A stretch of 64,000 nucleotides of DNA from Xylanimonas allomyrinae (lineage in GTDB: Bacteria > Actinomycetota > Actinomycetes > Actinomycetales > Cellulomonadaceae): the NCBI RefSeq assembly GCF_004135345.1, contig NZ_CP035495.1:3348001-3412000 (forward strand). The letters run 5' to 3'. The notes below the pieces were generated by a model that ran no database searches, was not told the origin of the DNA, and was given only the letters and a program-made list of their open reading frames with translations. This document shows positions 7,768 to 15,188 of the stretch, one piece after another. A program made the position numbers and the translations under genes. The first letter of the stretch is position 1. Each line of letters opens with the position of its first letter.

Positions 7768-9145
7768 TGATCGGGCGCTCCTCTGGGAACCTTACGATGC
7801 GGCGGCGGTCGCGGAGGGCCAGTGCGGCGGCGAACGTCATCGACCCGGTGCGCCCCACGAACATGAGCACGCACAGCACGTACTTGCCCGCGTCGGGCAG
7901 GTCGGGGGTCAGACCGGTGGTCAGTCCGCACGTGGCGAACGCGGAGATCACCTCGAACAGCACGACGTCGAGCGGCTCGCCCGAGATCTCCAGCAGGGCG
8001 AGCGACCCGAGCAGCACCGTCGTCGCCCCCAGGAACACCACGGCGATGGCGACGCGCAGGGTGTCGCGTGGGATGCGGCGGCCGTACGCCTCGATGTCCT
8101 TGTCGCCGCGCGCCTCCGCGAGGATCGCGAGCAGCATGACGGCGAGCGTCGTCACCTTGATGCCGCCGCCGGTCGACGCCGACCCGCCGCCCACGAACAT
8201 GAGCGCGTCGGTCACGAGCCACGTGCCCTCGTGCATCGACCCGACGTCGACGGTGCTGAAACCCGCGGAGCGGGGCATCGCGCCCGCGAACAGCGCGGCC
8301 AGCACCTTCTGGCCCACGGGCAGCGGGCCGAACGTCGCGGGGTTGTTCCACTCGAGAGCGGCCAGCAGCACCCAGCCGGCCAGCAGCAGCCAGGCGCTCG
8401 TGACGATCGTGAGCTTGGTGTGCACCGACCAGCGCGCCCACGCGCGCTGGCGCCGTCGGCGCGTGCTGAGGATGTTGAGGATCACGGGAAAGCCGAGCGC
8501 GCCGACGAAGACCCCGAGCACGATCGGCAGGCCGAGCCACCAGTCGCCGACGTGCGGCGCGAGCCCCTCGGGCGTGGGCACGAACCCGGCGTTGTTGAAC
8601 GCCGAGATCCCGTAGAACAGCGCATGCCAGGACGCCTCGCCGAGCGGCTCGCCGAGCGTGAGGAACCGCGGCAGCAGCAGCGCCGCGACGGCAAGCTCGA
8701 GCGACGTCGAGGTCACGATGACCACGCGGACCAGCGAGCCGACCTCGCCCAGCCGGTCGGTGCGCGTCTCGGACGCCGTGAGCAGACGCTGCGTGAGGCC
8801 GATGCGGCGTGAGACGGCCAGGCCCAGGATCGAGGCGAGCGTCATGACGCCGAACCCGCCCACCTTGATGGCGACGAGGATGACCGCCAGGCCCCACGGC
8901 GACCAGTACGTGCCCGTGTCGACGACGGTCAGGCCCGTGACGCACACCGCCGAGATCGCCGTGAACAGCGCGTCGACGAACGGCACAGACCGGCCCGAGA
9001 CCGTCGCCCACGGAGCGAGGAGCAGCACCGTGAACAGCGCACACACGCCGAGGAACACCGCGACGGCGAGCCGCGCCGGCGACTGCCGCGCGGTGCGGTC
9101 CACCAGCTCGCGGAACCCGAGCAGGCCGCCACGCAGGGGCGCCAT
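7760..9145 (-). CDS. TrkH/KtrB-family potassium uptake pore
   Basis: A 461-residue polytopic membrane protein with four pore-loop repeats of the Trk/Ktr/HKT superfamily: VDALFTAISAVCVTGLTVVD, SAFNNAGF, ARS-type PRSAGFSTVD, and EVISAFATCGLTTG. Each carries the selectivity-filter glycine. It forms the K+ pore gated by the downstream TrkA subunit. ATG 9145 is the first start with a good N-terminal membrane lead. The order trkH then trkA on the minus strand suggests one transcript, although trkA has its own strong ribosome-binding site after the repeats. Confidence 0.92.
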   Translation of the reverse strand: MAPLRGGLLGFRELVDRTARQSPARLAVAVFLGVCALFTVLLLAPWATVSGRSVPFVDALFTAISAVCVTGLTVVDTGTYWSPWGLAVILVAIKVGGFGVMTLASILGLAVSRRIGLTQRLLTASETRTDRLGEVGSLVRVVIVTSTSLELAVAALLLPRFLTLGEPLGEASWHALFYGISAFNNAGFVPTPEGLAPHVGDWWLGLPIVLGVFVGALGFPVILNILSTRRRRQRAWARWSVHTKLTIVTSAWLLLAGWVLLAALEWNNPATFGPLPVGQKVLAALFAGAMPRSAGFSTVDVGSMHEGTWLVTDALMFVGGGSASTGGGIKVTTLAVMLLAILAEARGDKDIEAYGRRIPRDTLRVAIAVVFLGATTVLLGSLALLEISGEPLDVVLFEVISAFATCGLTTGLTPDLPDAGKYVLCVLMFVGRTGSMTFAAALALRDRRRIVRFPEERPIIG

Positions 9146-9204
9146 GCCAGACCTCCCTGTTCACCGATCTCCGGACGCCGGGCCAACTCTGCCATGCGGT
9201 CCGA

Positions 9205-9210
9205 TACCGT
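9205..9210 (+). promoter_or_regulatory. -10 box TACCGT (leaderless) of the deacetylase gene
   Basis: TACCGT is followed by 7 bases and ATG 9218. This supports 9218 over the in-frame ATG at 9194 and implies a leaderless mRNA divergent from trkH. Confidence 0.55.
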
Positions 9211-9217
9211 GGCGGGC

Positions 9218-10390
9218 ATGTCCTTGGCACGACTTGTCTGGAGCGCCGAGCTCCTGCGCTATGACTTCGGCCGCGGGCACCCCATGTCGCCCGCCCGGCT
9301 CGACCTCACGATGCGCCTGGTCGAGGAGCTCGGTCTGCTCGACACGCCGGGGCTCGAGGTCGTCGGAGTCGGGCCCGCACCCGACGCGCTGCTGGAGACG
9401 GTTCACGACCCGGCGTACGTCGCGGCGGTGCGCCGCGCGTCCGAGGGCGTCCCGGACCCGGCGCGCGGCCTGGGCACCGAGGACGACCCGGTGTTCCCGG
9501 GCATGCACGAGGCCGCTGCGCGTCTCGTCGCCGGCTCGGTCGACGTCGCGCAGGCCGTGTGGGAGGGGCGTGTCCAGCACGGCCTCAACATCGCGGGCGG
9601 CATGCATCACGCCCGTCGCGACGCCGCCTCGGGCTTCTGCATCTACAACGACGCCGGGGCCGCGATCCAGCGCCTGCTCGACGACGGCGCGCGCCGGGTC
9701 GCCTACATCGACCTCGACGCGCACCACGGCGACGGCGTCGAGGGCCTGTTCTGGGACGAGCCGCAGGTGCTCACGGTCTCGGTCCACCAGGACGGCCACA
9801 CGCTGTTCCCCGGCACGGGCAACCCGGCCGACGTCGGCGGTGCGCGTGCGCAGGGCACGGCGGTCAACGTCGCGCTGCCGCCGCGCACCGGGTCGGCGGC
9901 CTGGCTGCGCGCGGTCGACGCCGTCGTGCCGGCGGTGGTGCGCGAGTTCCGGCCGGACGTGATCGTCTCGCAGCACGGTGCCGACGCCCACGCGCGCGAC
10001 CCGCTGAGCGACCTGCGCGTCAGCGTCGACGCGCAGCGGCACGGTGCGCGCATCGTCCACGGGCTGGCGCACGAGCTGTGCGACGGGCGGTGGGTCGCGC
10101 TGGGCGGCGGCGGGTACGCCGTCGTCGACGTCGTCCCGCTGGTGTGGTCGTCGCTCGTGGCCGAGGCGCTGCACCGGCCGCTCGACCTGGCATTGCCGCT
10201 GCCGTCGTCGTGGCGCGCCGAGGTCGCTGAGGCGTCGGGGCTCGACGCGGCGCGGGTCCTCGGCGTCGAGGAGGTCGAGTGGCGTCCGTGGGCTACCGGC
10301 TACGACCCGGGCGACGACGTCGACCGTGCCGTCCTCGCGACACGCAAGCACGTGTTCCCCCTGTGGGGGCTCGACCCGTACCACGACTGA
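9218..10390 (+). CDS. AcuC-like histone-deacetylase-family protein
   Basis: A 390-residue protein of the class I/II HDAC fold. The tandem catalytic histidines lie in GGMHHARRDAASGFCIYND. Zinc ligands are in YIDLDAHHGDGV and SQHGADAHARDP. The late glycine loop is ALGGGGYAV. In Bacillus, AcuC deacetylates acetyl-CoA synthetase; actinobacterial homologues are usually annotated as acetoin utilisation protein or protein lysine deacetylase. No acetoin genes lie nearby, so the substrate is unknown. It is a monocistronic-looking gene, divergent from trkH. Confidence 0.88.
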   Translation: MSLARLVWSAELLRYDFGRGHPMSPARLDLTMRLVEELGLLDTPGLEVVGVGPAPDALLETVHDPAYVAAVRRASEGVPDPARGLGTEDDPVFPGMHEAAARLVAGSVDVAQAVWEGRVQHGLNIAGGMHHARRDAASGFCIYNDAGAAIQRLLDDGARRVAYIDLDAHHGDGVEGLFWDEPQVLTVSVHQDGHTLFPGTGNPADVGGARAQGTAVNVALPPRTGSAAWLRAVDAVVPAVVREFRPDVIVSQHGADAHARDPLSDLRVSVDAQRHGARIVHGLAHELCDGRWVALGGGGYAVVDVVPLVWSSLVAEALHRPLDLALPLPSSWRAEVAEASGLDAARVLGVEEVEWRPWATGYDPGDDVDRAVLATRKHVFPLWGLDPYHD

Positions 10391-10531
10391 CGCCGCCCCG
10401 AGCGGGGCGGTGACCGCGCTTTCTGTCCCCTGGCAGCGATCAGGTAGGCTGTAGGACGGACTTTTCTCGTGTTGGCCGCTCGTCTGTGGACCAACCGTTG
10501 TTCCACCGACCGACCGCACCAGGAGGACCAC

Positions 10532-10630
10532 ATGGGCTCCGTCATCAAGAAGCGCCGCAAGCGCATGGCGAAGAAGAAGCACCGCAAGCTGCTCCGCAAG
10601 ACGCGTCACCAGCGTCGCAACAAGAAGTGA
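10532..10630 (+). CDS. bS22-like small basic ribosomal protein (AURKAIP1/COX24 domain)
   Basis: A 32-residue, extremely basic peptide: [19 protein letters not shown], then [13 protein letters not shown]. It matches the actinobacterial AURKAIP1/COX24-domain peptide, described in mycobacterial ribosomes as bS22 on the small subunit. An ideal AGGAGGA lies just upstream and a strong hairpin follows immediately. It is monocistronic, as usual for this gene, and short enough to be missed by automatic calling. Confidence 0.93.
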   Translation: MGSVIKKRRKRMAKKKHRKLLRKTRHQRRNKK

Positions 10631-10635
10631 CGTAC

Positions 10636-10666
10636 CGAGGCCCGGCCCCCAGGGGACCGGGCCTCG
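10636..10666. terminator. Terminator hairpin after the bS22 gene
   Basis: CGAGGCCCGG (10636-10645) pairs perfectly with CCGGGCCTCG (10657-10666), followed by TTGCTT. It lies between convergent genes and may end transcription in both directions. Confidence 0.75.
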
Positions 10667-10723
10667 TTGCTTGTCGGGCCGAGGTCGGCATGCGACCGCT
10701 CCCGTCGGCGCCCAGCCCTGCGT

Positions 10724-11593
10724 TCAGTCCAGGTCGAGCCGCTTGCGCACCTGCCGCCGCACGGCCCGCACCACGAGCCCTGCGGCCCACGCCGCCCCGG
10801 CCCAGGACGCCGTCTTGACGCTGCGTCCGGCGACCCGCTGGCGGCGACCGCGGAACTCGCGGATGGGCCAGCCCACCTCGCGCGCGTGGCGGCGCAGCCG
10901 GCCGTCGGGGTTGATGGGGCAGGGGTGGCCGACGGCGGTCATCATCGGCAGGTCGTTGAGCGAGTCGCCGTACGCGTAGGAGGCCTCGAGGTCGATGTCC
11001 TCGCGCTCGGCCAGCTCGCGGACGGCGTCGGCCTTGACCTCGCCGTGCATGAGGTCGCCCAGCAGGCGGCCGGTGTAGAAGCCGTCCTTGTGCTCGGCGA
11101 TGGTGCCCAGGCAGCCGGTGGCCCCCAGGCGGCGTGCGATGAGGCGGCCGATCTCGACGGGGGTCGCGGTCACGAGCCACACCTGGTCGCCCGCGGCGAT
11201 GTGCTCGTCGAGCAGCTTCTTGGTGCCGGGGAAGATGCGCAGCTCGAGCACGGTGTCGTAGACCTCCTCGCCCACCGCTGTGACTTCGGCCACGGAGCGG
11301 CCTGCGATGAGCGACAGCGCGCGTTCGCGCACCTGGTCGATCTGCTGCCGGGACTCGCCGAACAGCACGTACCGCGCCTGGATGACGGCGAAGCGCAGCA
11401 GGTCCATCGTGCCGAAGAACTTGCGCTGGTACAGGGCGCGCGACAGGTGGTAGGCGCTCGCCCCGCGAATCACGGTGTTGTCGACGTCGAAGAATGCCGC
11501 GGCCTGACGGCGTTCGCGCGGACCCTGGTCGCGTGGGTCCATTTCGCGCTGACGCCGCTCGTCGCGCGGCGAGGAGGCACGAACGTCCGACAT
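10724..11593 (-). CDS. HAD-superfamily subclass IB phosphatase (SerB-like)
   Basis: A 289-residue hydrolase. Motif I is FFDVDNTVIRG with the nucleophilic Asp and the following DxD Asp. Motif II is LVTATP, and motif IV is YGDSLNDLPM. Subclass IB members dephosphorylate small molecules such as phosphoserine; this actinobacterial group (often paired with glutaredoxin and Rex) has no firm substrate. The basic C-terminal tail (VVRAVRRQVRKRL) might touch membrane or RNA. ATG 11593 sits 7 bases after a TAGGGT box, so it is probably leaderless. It is divergent from the glutaredoxin-rex pair. Confidence 0.85.
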   Translation of the reverse strand: MSDVRASSPRDERRQREMDPRDQGPRERRQAAAFFDVDNTVIRGASAYHLSRALYQRKFFGTMDLLRFAVIQARYVLFGESRQQIDQVRERALSLIAGRSVAEVTAVGEEVYDTVLELRIFPGTKKLLDEHIAAGDQVWLVTATPVEIGRLIARRLGATGCLGTIAEHKDGFYTGRLLGDLMHGEVKADAVRELAEREDIDLEASYAYGDSLNDLPMMTAVGHPCPINPDGRLRRHAREVGWPIREFRGRRQRVAGRSVKTASWAGAAWAAGLVVRAVRRQVRKRLDLD

Positions 11594-11600
11594 GCCGACC

Positions 11601-11606
11601 ACCCTA
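11601..11606 (-). promoter_or_regulatory. -10 box TAGGGT (leaderless) of the HAD phosphatase gene
   Basis: On the minus strand TAGGGT is followed by 7 bases and ATG 11593. Confidence 0.55.
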
Positions 11607-11616
11607 TCCGCGCGCG

Positions 11617-11622
11617 TAGTCT
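11617..11622 (+). promoter_or_regulatory. -10 box TAGTCT (leaderless) of the glutaredoxin-rex operon
   Basis: TAGTCT is followed by 6 bases and GTG 11629. I see no Rex operator here, so direct autoregulation by Rex is not evident. Confidence 0.55.
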
Positions 11623-11628
11623 GTGGTC

Positions 11629-11916
11629 GTGGACAGGCCGCAGGCAGACCCTCCGGGCAGACCGGCGCGTGTGGTCCTCTTCAGCCGGGCGGGATGCCAC
11701 CTGTGCGACGACGCACGGGAGGTCGTCTCCAGCGTCTGCGGGGACGCCGGCGAGAGGTGGGTCGAGGTGGATATCGATTCGGGGCCCGACTCGGCTATTC
11801 TCCGGGACCGGTACGGCGATTACGTGCCCGTCGTCGAGGTCGACGGCGTGCAGCAGGGCTTCTGGCAGGTCGACGGCGCGAGGCTGGCCCGTCGACTCGC
11901 CTCGGGCGGCCATTGA
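11629..11916 (+). CDS. Glutaredoxin-family thiol-disulfide protein
   Basis: A 95-residue protein with a thioredoxin-like start, VVLFSRAGCHLCDDAREVV, carrying a CxxC (CHLC) redox pair, and a cis-proline region YVPVVEVDG. It belongs to the glutaredoxin-like DUF836 group. It lies 22 bp upstream of rex, a pairing common in Actinobacteria, and probably shares its transcript. GTG 11629 is preferred because it lies 6 bases from the -10 box; GTG 11623 is in frame but overlaps that box. Confidence 0.85.
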   Translation: MDRPQADPPGRPARVVLFSRAGCHLCDDAREVVSSVCGDAGERWVEVDIDSGPDSAILRDRYGDYVPVVEVDGVQQGFWQVDGARLARRLASGGH

Positions 11917-11938
11917 CGGCGCGAACGAGAGGGATGCG

Positions 11939-12601
11939 GTGATCGAGTCCGGCGACCTGGCGGTTCCGGCGGCGACGGTGGCCCGCCTGCCCCACTATCT
12001 GCGTGCGCTGCACGCCCTGGAGGCGGACGGCGTGCGCACGACGTCGTCGACCGAGCTCGCCGACGCCTCGGGCGTCGGGTCGGCGCAGCTGCGCAAGGAC
12101 CTGTCGTTCCTCGGCTCGTTCGGCACGCGCGGGGTGGGCTACGACGTCGCCTCGCTGTCCGTGGTCATCTCGAGCGCGCTCGGGCTGGGGTCCACGCACC
12201 GGCTCGCCATCATCGGGCTGGGCAACCTGGGTCATGCCCTCGCGAACTACTCGGGCTACACCGCGCGTGGCTTCGAGGTGGTGGCACTGCTCGACGTCGC
12301 GGCGGCCGTGGTGGGTACCCGCCCGTCGGGGAGCCTGGCCGTGGAGCACCTCGACGACCTGGAGAAGATCCTCGAACGCGAGTCCGTGACGATGGTGGTG
12401 CTCGCGACTCCCGCGCACGCGGCGCAGGCCGTGGCCGAGCGCGTCACCGCGTCGGGCGTGCGCGAGATCCTGTCGTTCTCGCCGGTCGCGCTCCAGGTGC
12501 CCGACGACGTGGTGGTGCGCAGCGTCGACGTCGCCGGGGAGCTGCAGATCCTGGCGTTCCACGCGGCGGCGCGCGCGGCGTCGCGCTCGGCGAAGGGCTG
12601 A
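11939..12601 (+). CDS. rex: Redox-sensing transcriptional repressor Rex
   Basis: A 220-residue protein. The N-terminal winged helix begins VPAATVARLPHYLRAL and contains SSTELADASGVGSAQLRKDL, a Rex signature. The C-terminal Rossmann domain has IIGLGNLGHALANY (GxGxxG) for NAD(H). Rex binds TTGTGAANNNNTTCACAA sites when NADH/NAD+ is low and is released by NADH. In Streptomyces it controls cyd, nuo and rex-hemACD. Here no hem genes follow. Two likely Rex sites lie in this window, at 28694 and 52063. GTG 11939 has GAGAGGGA just upstream. Confidence 0.95.
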   Translation: MIESGDLAVPAATVARLPHYLRALHALEADGVRTTSSTELADASGVGSAQLRKDLSFLGSFGTRGVGYDVASLSVVISSALGLGSTHRLAIIGLGNLGHALANYSGYTARGFEVVALLDVAAAVVGTRPSGSLAVEHLDDLEKILERESVTMVVLATPAHAAQAVAERVTASGVREILSFSPVALQVPDDVVVRSVDVAGELQILAFHAAARAASRSAKG

Positions 12602-12687
12602 CGGGTCGCCGACCGGCGCGGACCACGCCGGGGCGAGGCACGACCAGCGAGGCACGACGGTCACGACACGACAGCCACGACACGACA

Positions 12688-12727
12688 GCGGCCGAGCACC
12701 GGGAGGTCTGTCCCGGTACCCGGCCGC
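12688..12727. terminator. Two-part hairpin between rex and the YceI gene
   Basis: GCGGCCG (12688-12694) pairs with CGGCCGC (12721-12727), and an inner stem ACCGGGA (12698-12704) pairs with TCCCGGT (12711-12717). It lies between convergent genes and fits a bidirectional terminator. The bases before it hold short near-repeats of ACGACACGACAGC. Confidence 0.7.
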
Positions 12728-12736
12728 AGCGAGGTC

Positions 12737-13288
12737 TCAGGCCTGCTTGATGGCCGAGATGTCGAGTGCGATCTTGACCTTGTCGCCCACCAGGAAGCCG
12801 CCCGTCTCGAGGGCCGTGTTCCACGTCAGCCCGAAGTCGGCGCGCGAGATCTCGACCTCGGACTCGAAACCCACGCGGGAGTTGCCGTACGGGTCGGTCG
12901 CGGTGCCGGTGAACTCGGTCGCGAGCTCGACGGGCCGCGTCACGCCGTTGATGGTCAGGTCGCCCGCGACGACGAAGTCGCTGCCGTCGGCCTTGACGGC
13001 GGTCGACGTGAAGGTCCAGGTCGGGCGCTCGTCGGCGTGCCAGAAGTCGGCGCTGCGCAGGTGTCCGTCGCGGTTGGCGTCGCCGGTGTTGACCGACGCC
13101 GCGTCGAGGACGGCGGTGACGGACGACGAGTCGAGGCTCTCGCCGACGGTGACCGCGCCGGAGGTGATGGCGATCGTGCCGCGCACCTTGGCGATGCCGG
13201 CGTGCCGCACGGAGAACGAGGCGGTCGAGTGCGTGGCGTCGATGGCGTAGGTTCCGGCGGTGAGTCCGGCGGGCAGCGGAGTGGGCAT
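12737..13288 (-). CDS. YceI-family lipid-binding protein
   Basis: A 183-residue lipocalin-like beta-barrel of the YceI family: YAIDATHSTASFSVRHAGIA at the start, GDLTINGVTRPV in the middle, and EVEISRADFGLTW near the end. Family members bind polyisoprenoids or quinone-like lipids. No signal peptide is visible, so it is probably cytoplasmic. GGAGCTC precedes ATG 13288. It is divergent from a MarR gene across a perfect palindrome, suggesting MarR control. In a region rich in menaquinone genes, a prenyl-lipid-binding role is attractive but unproven. Confidence 0.9.
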   Translation of the reverse strand: MPTPLPAGLTAGTYAIDATHSTASFSVRHAGIAKVRGTIAITSGAVTVGESLDSSSVTAVLDAASVNTGDANRDGHLRSADFWHADERPTWTFTSTAVKADGSDFVVAGDLTINGVTRPVELATEFTGTATDPYGNSRVGFESEVEISRADFGLTWNTALETGGFLVGDKVKIALDISAIKQA

Positions 13289-13337
13289 GTGCTGAGCTCC
13301 TGTGATGATCGGGGTCTGGGCGAGAGTCAAGTATTTA

Positions 13338-13357
13338 ATAGTTGAACGCTCAACTAT
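13338..13357. promoter_or_regulatory. Perfect palindrome, likely MarR operator
   Basis: ATAGTTGA-ACGC-TCAACTAT is an 8-bp perfect inverted repeat with a 4-bp centre, between the divergent YceI and MarR genes. Its size, symmetry and TTGA/TCAA half-sites fit MarR-family operators, so binding would repress both directions. Confidence 0.7.
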
Positions 13358-13391
13358 CGCGCTGGGCGTCAGTGACAACGAGGGGCTCGCG

Positions 13392-13397
13392 TACCGT
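13392..13397 (+). promoter_or_regulatory. -10 box TACCGT (leaderless) of the marR gene
   Basis: TACCGT is followed by 6 bases and ATG 13404, about 35 bases after the palindromic operator. Confidence 0.55.
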
Positions 13398-13403
13398 ATT
13401 CCC

Positions 13404-13862
13404 ATGACCGAGTGGCTCTCCGACGAGCAGCAGCGCGCCTGGCGCTCGTACCTCGAGGGCACCGCCCGGTTCGTCGACGCGCTCGACCGGGCGCACGACG
13501 CAGGCATCCCGCTGTCGATGGGCGAGTACCACCTGATGGTCCAGCTCTCCGAGCAGCCCGACAGGACGCTGCGGATGTCGGCCCTGGCCGACGGGCTCGC
13601 GCTGTCACGCAGCCGCCTGACCCACACGGTCGACCGCATGGAGCGGCGCGGCCTGGTCGCCCGCCACGCCGTGCCGGGCGACCGGCGTGGCGTCAACTGC
13701 GTCATGACCGACGCCGGGTGGGACCTGCTCGTCGAGGCCGCGCCGCTGCACGTCGCCGCGGTGCGGCGCCTCATGATCGACGTGATCGATCCCGACGAGC
13801 TCCTGGTGCTCGGGCGCGCGATGGCCAAGGTGGCACAGGAGGCGAAGAGCGCCACCGCGTGA
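13404..13862 (+). CDS. MarR-family transcriptional regulator
   Basis: A 152-residue winged-helix regulator: LSMGEYHLMVQLSEQPDRTL, then MSALADGLALSRSRLTHTVD as the recognition helix, then the wing GLVARHAVPGDRRGVNCVMT. The DxRxx wing motif is intact. It is divergent from the YceI gene and probably controls it and itself through the shared palindrome. Ligand or oxidant unknown; no obvious conserved sensing cysteine near the N-terminus, arguing against an OhrR-type sensor. Confidence 0.9.
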   Translation: MTEWLSDEQQRAWRSYLEGTARFVDALDRAHDAGIPLSMGEYHLMVQLSEQPDRTLRMSALADGLALSRSRLTHTVDRMERRGLVARHAVPGDRRGVNCVMTDAGWDLLVEAAPLHVAAVRRLMIDVIDPDELLVLGRAMAKVAQEAKSATA

Positions 13863-13923
13863 CGGTGATCTCACCACGCCCAAGGCCCGGAGAACGCCGA
13901 GCGGGGCGTGGGACACTGGCGCC

Positions 13924-14574
13924 ATGGTGACCACGACTGTCCACCTTCTGCGCCACGGCGAAGTCCACAACCCCGACCGTGTGCTATACGGACGGCTGCC
14001 GGGCTACCACCTGTCAGAACGTGGCCACGAGATGGCCCGCGTCGTCGCCGCGGCGCTCACCGGGTCCGGGCACGACGTCGTCGGCGTCATCGCCTCGCCC
14101 CTCCAGCGCGCGCAGGAGACGGCAGCGCCCGTCTCCGCCGCGTACGGACTGGTCACGGCGAGCGACGACCGCCTCATCGAGGCCGGGAACCAGTTCGAGG
14201 GCACGACCGTCGGGTCGCGCCCCACGCAGCTCGCCAACCCCCGCTGGTGGCCGCTGCTGCGCAACCCGCTGCGCCCCTCCTGGGGCGAGCCCTACCGTGA
14301 GCAGGCCGACCGCGTGCAAGCGGCCGTCGAGGACGCGCGCGCCGCGCACGCAGGCCACGAGGTCGTTCTGGTCAGCCACCAGCTCCCCATCTGGGTCACC
14401 CGCCTGGCCTACGAGGGCCGGCGCCTGTGGCACGACCCGCGCCGCCGCGAGTGCACGCTCGCGTCGCTGACCAGCCTCCACTTCGCGGGGGACGAGCTCG
14501 TGGGCATCGAGTACACGGAGCCGGCCCGGCACCTGTCGGCGACGCTGAGCAAGGGAGCGTGGTCGGCCAAGTGA
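13924..14574 (+). CDS. Histidine phosphatase family protein (phosphoglycerate-mutase-like)
   Basis: A 216-residue protein with the RHG catalytic motif in HLLRHGEVHNPDRVLYGR, the second arginine in SPLQRAQETA, and the second catalytic histidine in VVLVSHQLPI. It lies first in the cytochrome c maturation cluster; a phosphatase in this place is common in Actinobacteria. The physiological substrate is unknown. A GACACT box lies 6 bases before ATG 13924. Its stop overlaps the next GTG by 4 bp, so it is co-translated with the TlpA gene. Confidence 0.88.
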   Translation: MVTTTVHLLRHGEVHNPDRVLYGRLPGYHLSERGHEMARVVAAALTGSGHDVVGVIASPLQRAQETAAPVSAAYGLVTASDDRLIEAGNQFEGTTVGSRPTQLANPRWWPLLRNPLRPSWGEPYREQADRVQAAVEDARAAHAGHEVVLVSHQLPIWVTRLAYEGRRLWHDPRRRECTLASLTSLHFAGDELVGIEYTEPARHLSATLSKGAWSAK

Positions 14575-15188
14575 GGGGCCACGTGAGGCACGCGCGAGCA
14601 CTCGCCGCGACGCTCGCCGCCGGCGCACTGGCCGCCGGGCTCGCCGGCTGTGCGCAGGACTCGGGCGCGGGTGACGTCGTCGGGCAGGGCTTCGTCTCGG
14701 GCGACGGGTCCGTCACGCAGTGGGACCCCGCCGACCGCGACGACCCGGTGACGATCGAGGGCACGCAGTTCGACGGCACGGACGTGAGCACCGCCGAGTG
14801 GACGGGCGACGTCGTCGTCGTCAACACCTGGTACGCCGAGTGCGCTCCGTGCCGCGCCGAGGCGCCCGGCCTGGTCGCGCTCGCGGCCGAGCGCGCGAGC
14901 GACGGCGTGCGCGTCCTGGGCGTCAACACCCAGGACGACGCCGGGGCCGCGCAGGCGTTCGAGCGGACCTTCGGCGTGACCTACCCGTCCATCGAGGACG
15001 CGAGCGGCTCGGTCATCGCACGGCTCGCGGGCGTCGTCCCGCTCCAGGCCGTCCCGACCACCGTCGTGCTCGACCGCGAGCACCGTGTGGCCGCCCGCGT
15101 CGTCGGCAAGGCCGACCCCTCGACGCTCGACGCCCTCGTCGACGACGTGCTCGCGGAGGCCGGGACCACCGGCGGATCGGGCGCGTGA
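14571..15188 (+). CDS. TlpA/ResA-like thioredoxin lipoprotein
   Basis: About 205 residues. The N-terminus is a lipoprotein signal (ALAAGLAGC lipobox), so it is anchored outside the membrane. The thioredoxin fold carries WYAECAPCRAEAPGLV with a CxxC active site, and PLQAVPTTVVLDRE supplies the cis-proline. ResA-like proteins reduce apocytochrome c haem-binding cysteines using electrons from CcdA, the next gene. GTG 14571 overlaps the upstream stop (GTGA); GTG 14583 with GAGGGG just before it is an equally possible start. Confidence 0.9.
   Translation: MRGHVRHARALAATLAAGALAAGLAGCAQDSGAGDVVGQGFVSGDGSVTQWDPADRDDPVTIEGTQFDGTDVSTAEWTGDVVVVNTWYAECAPCRAEAPGLVALAAERASDGVRVLGVNTQDDAGAAQAFERTFGVTYPSIEDASGSVIARLAGVVPLQAVPTTVVLDREHRVAARVVGKADPSTLDALVDDVLAEAGTTGGSGA

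Noticed and set aside
7760-7785. Small palindrome CCCGATGATCGGG at the trkH stop as an operator
   Set aside because: It overlaps the coding end and the direct repeat and has no promoter nearby; it may be incidental.
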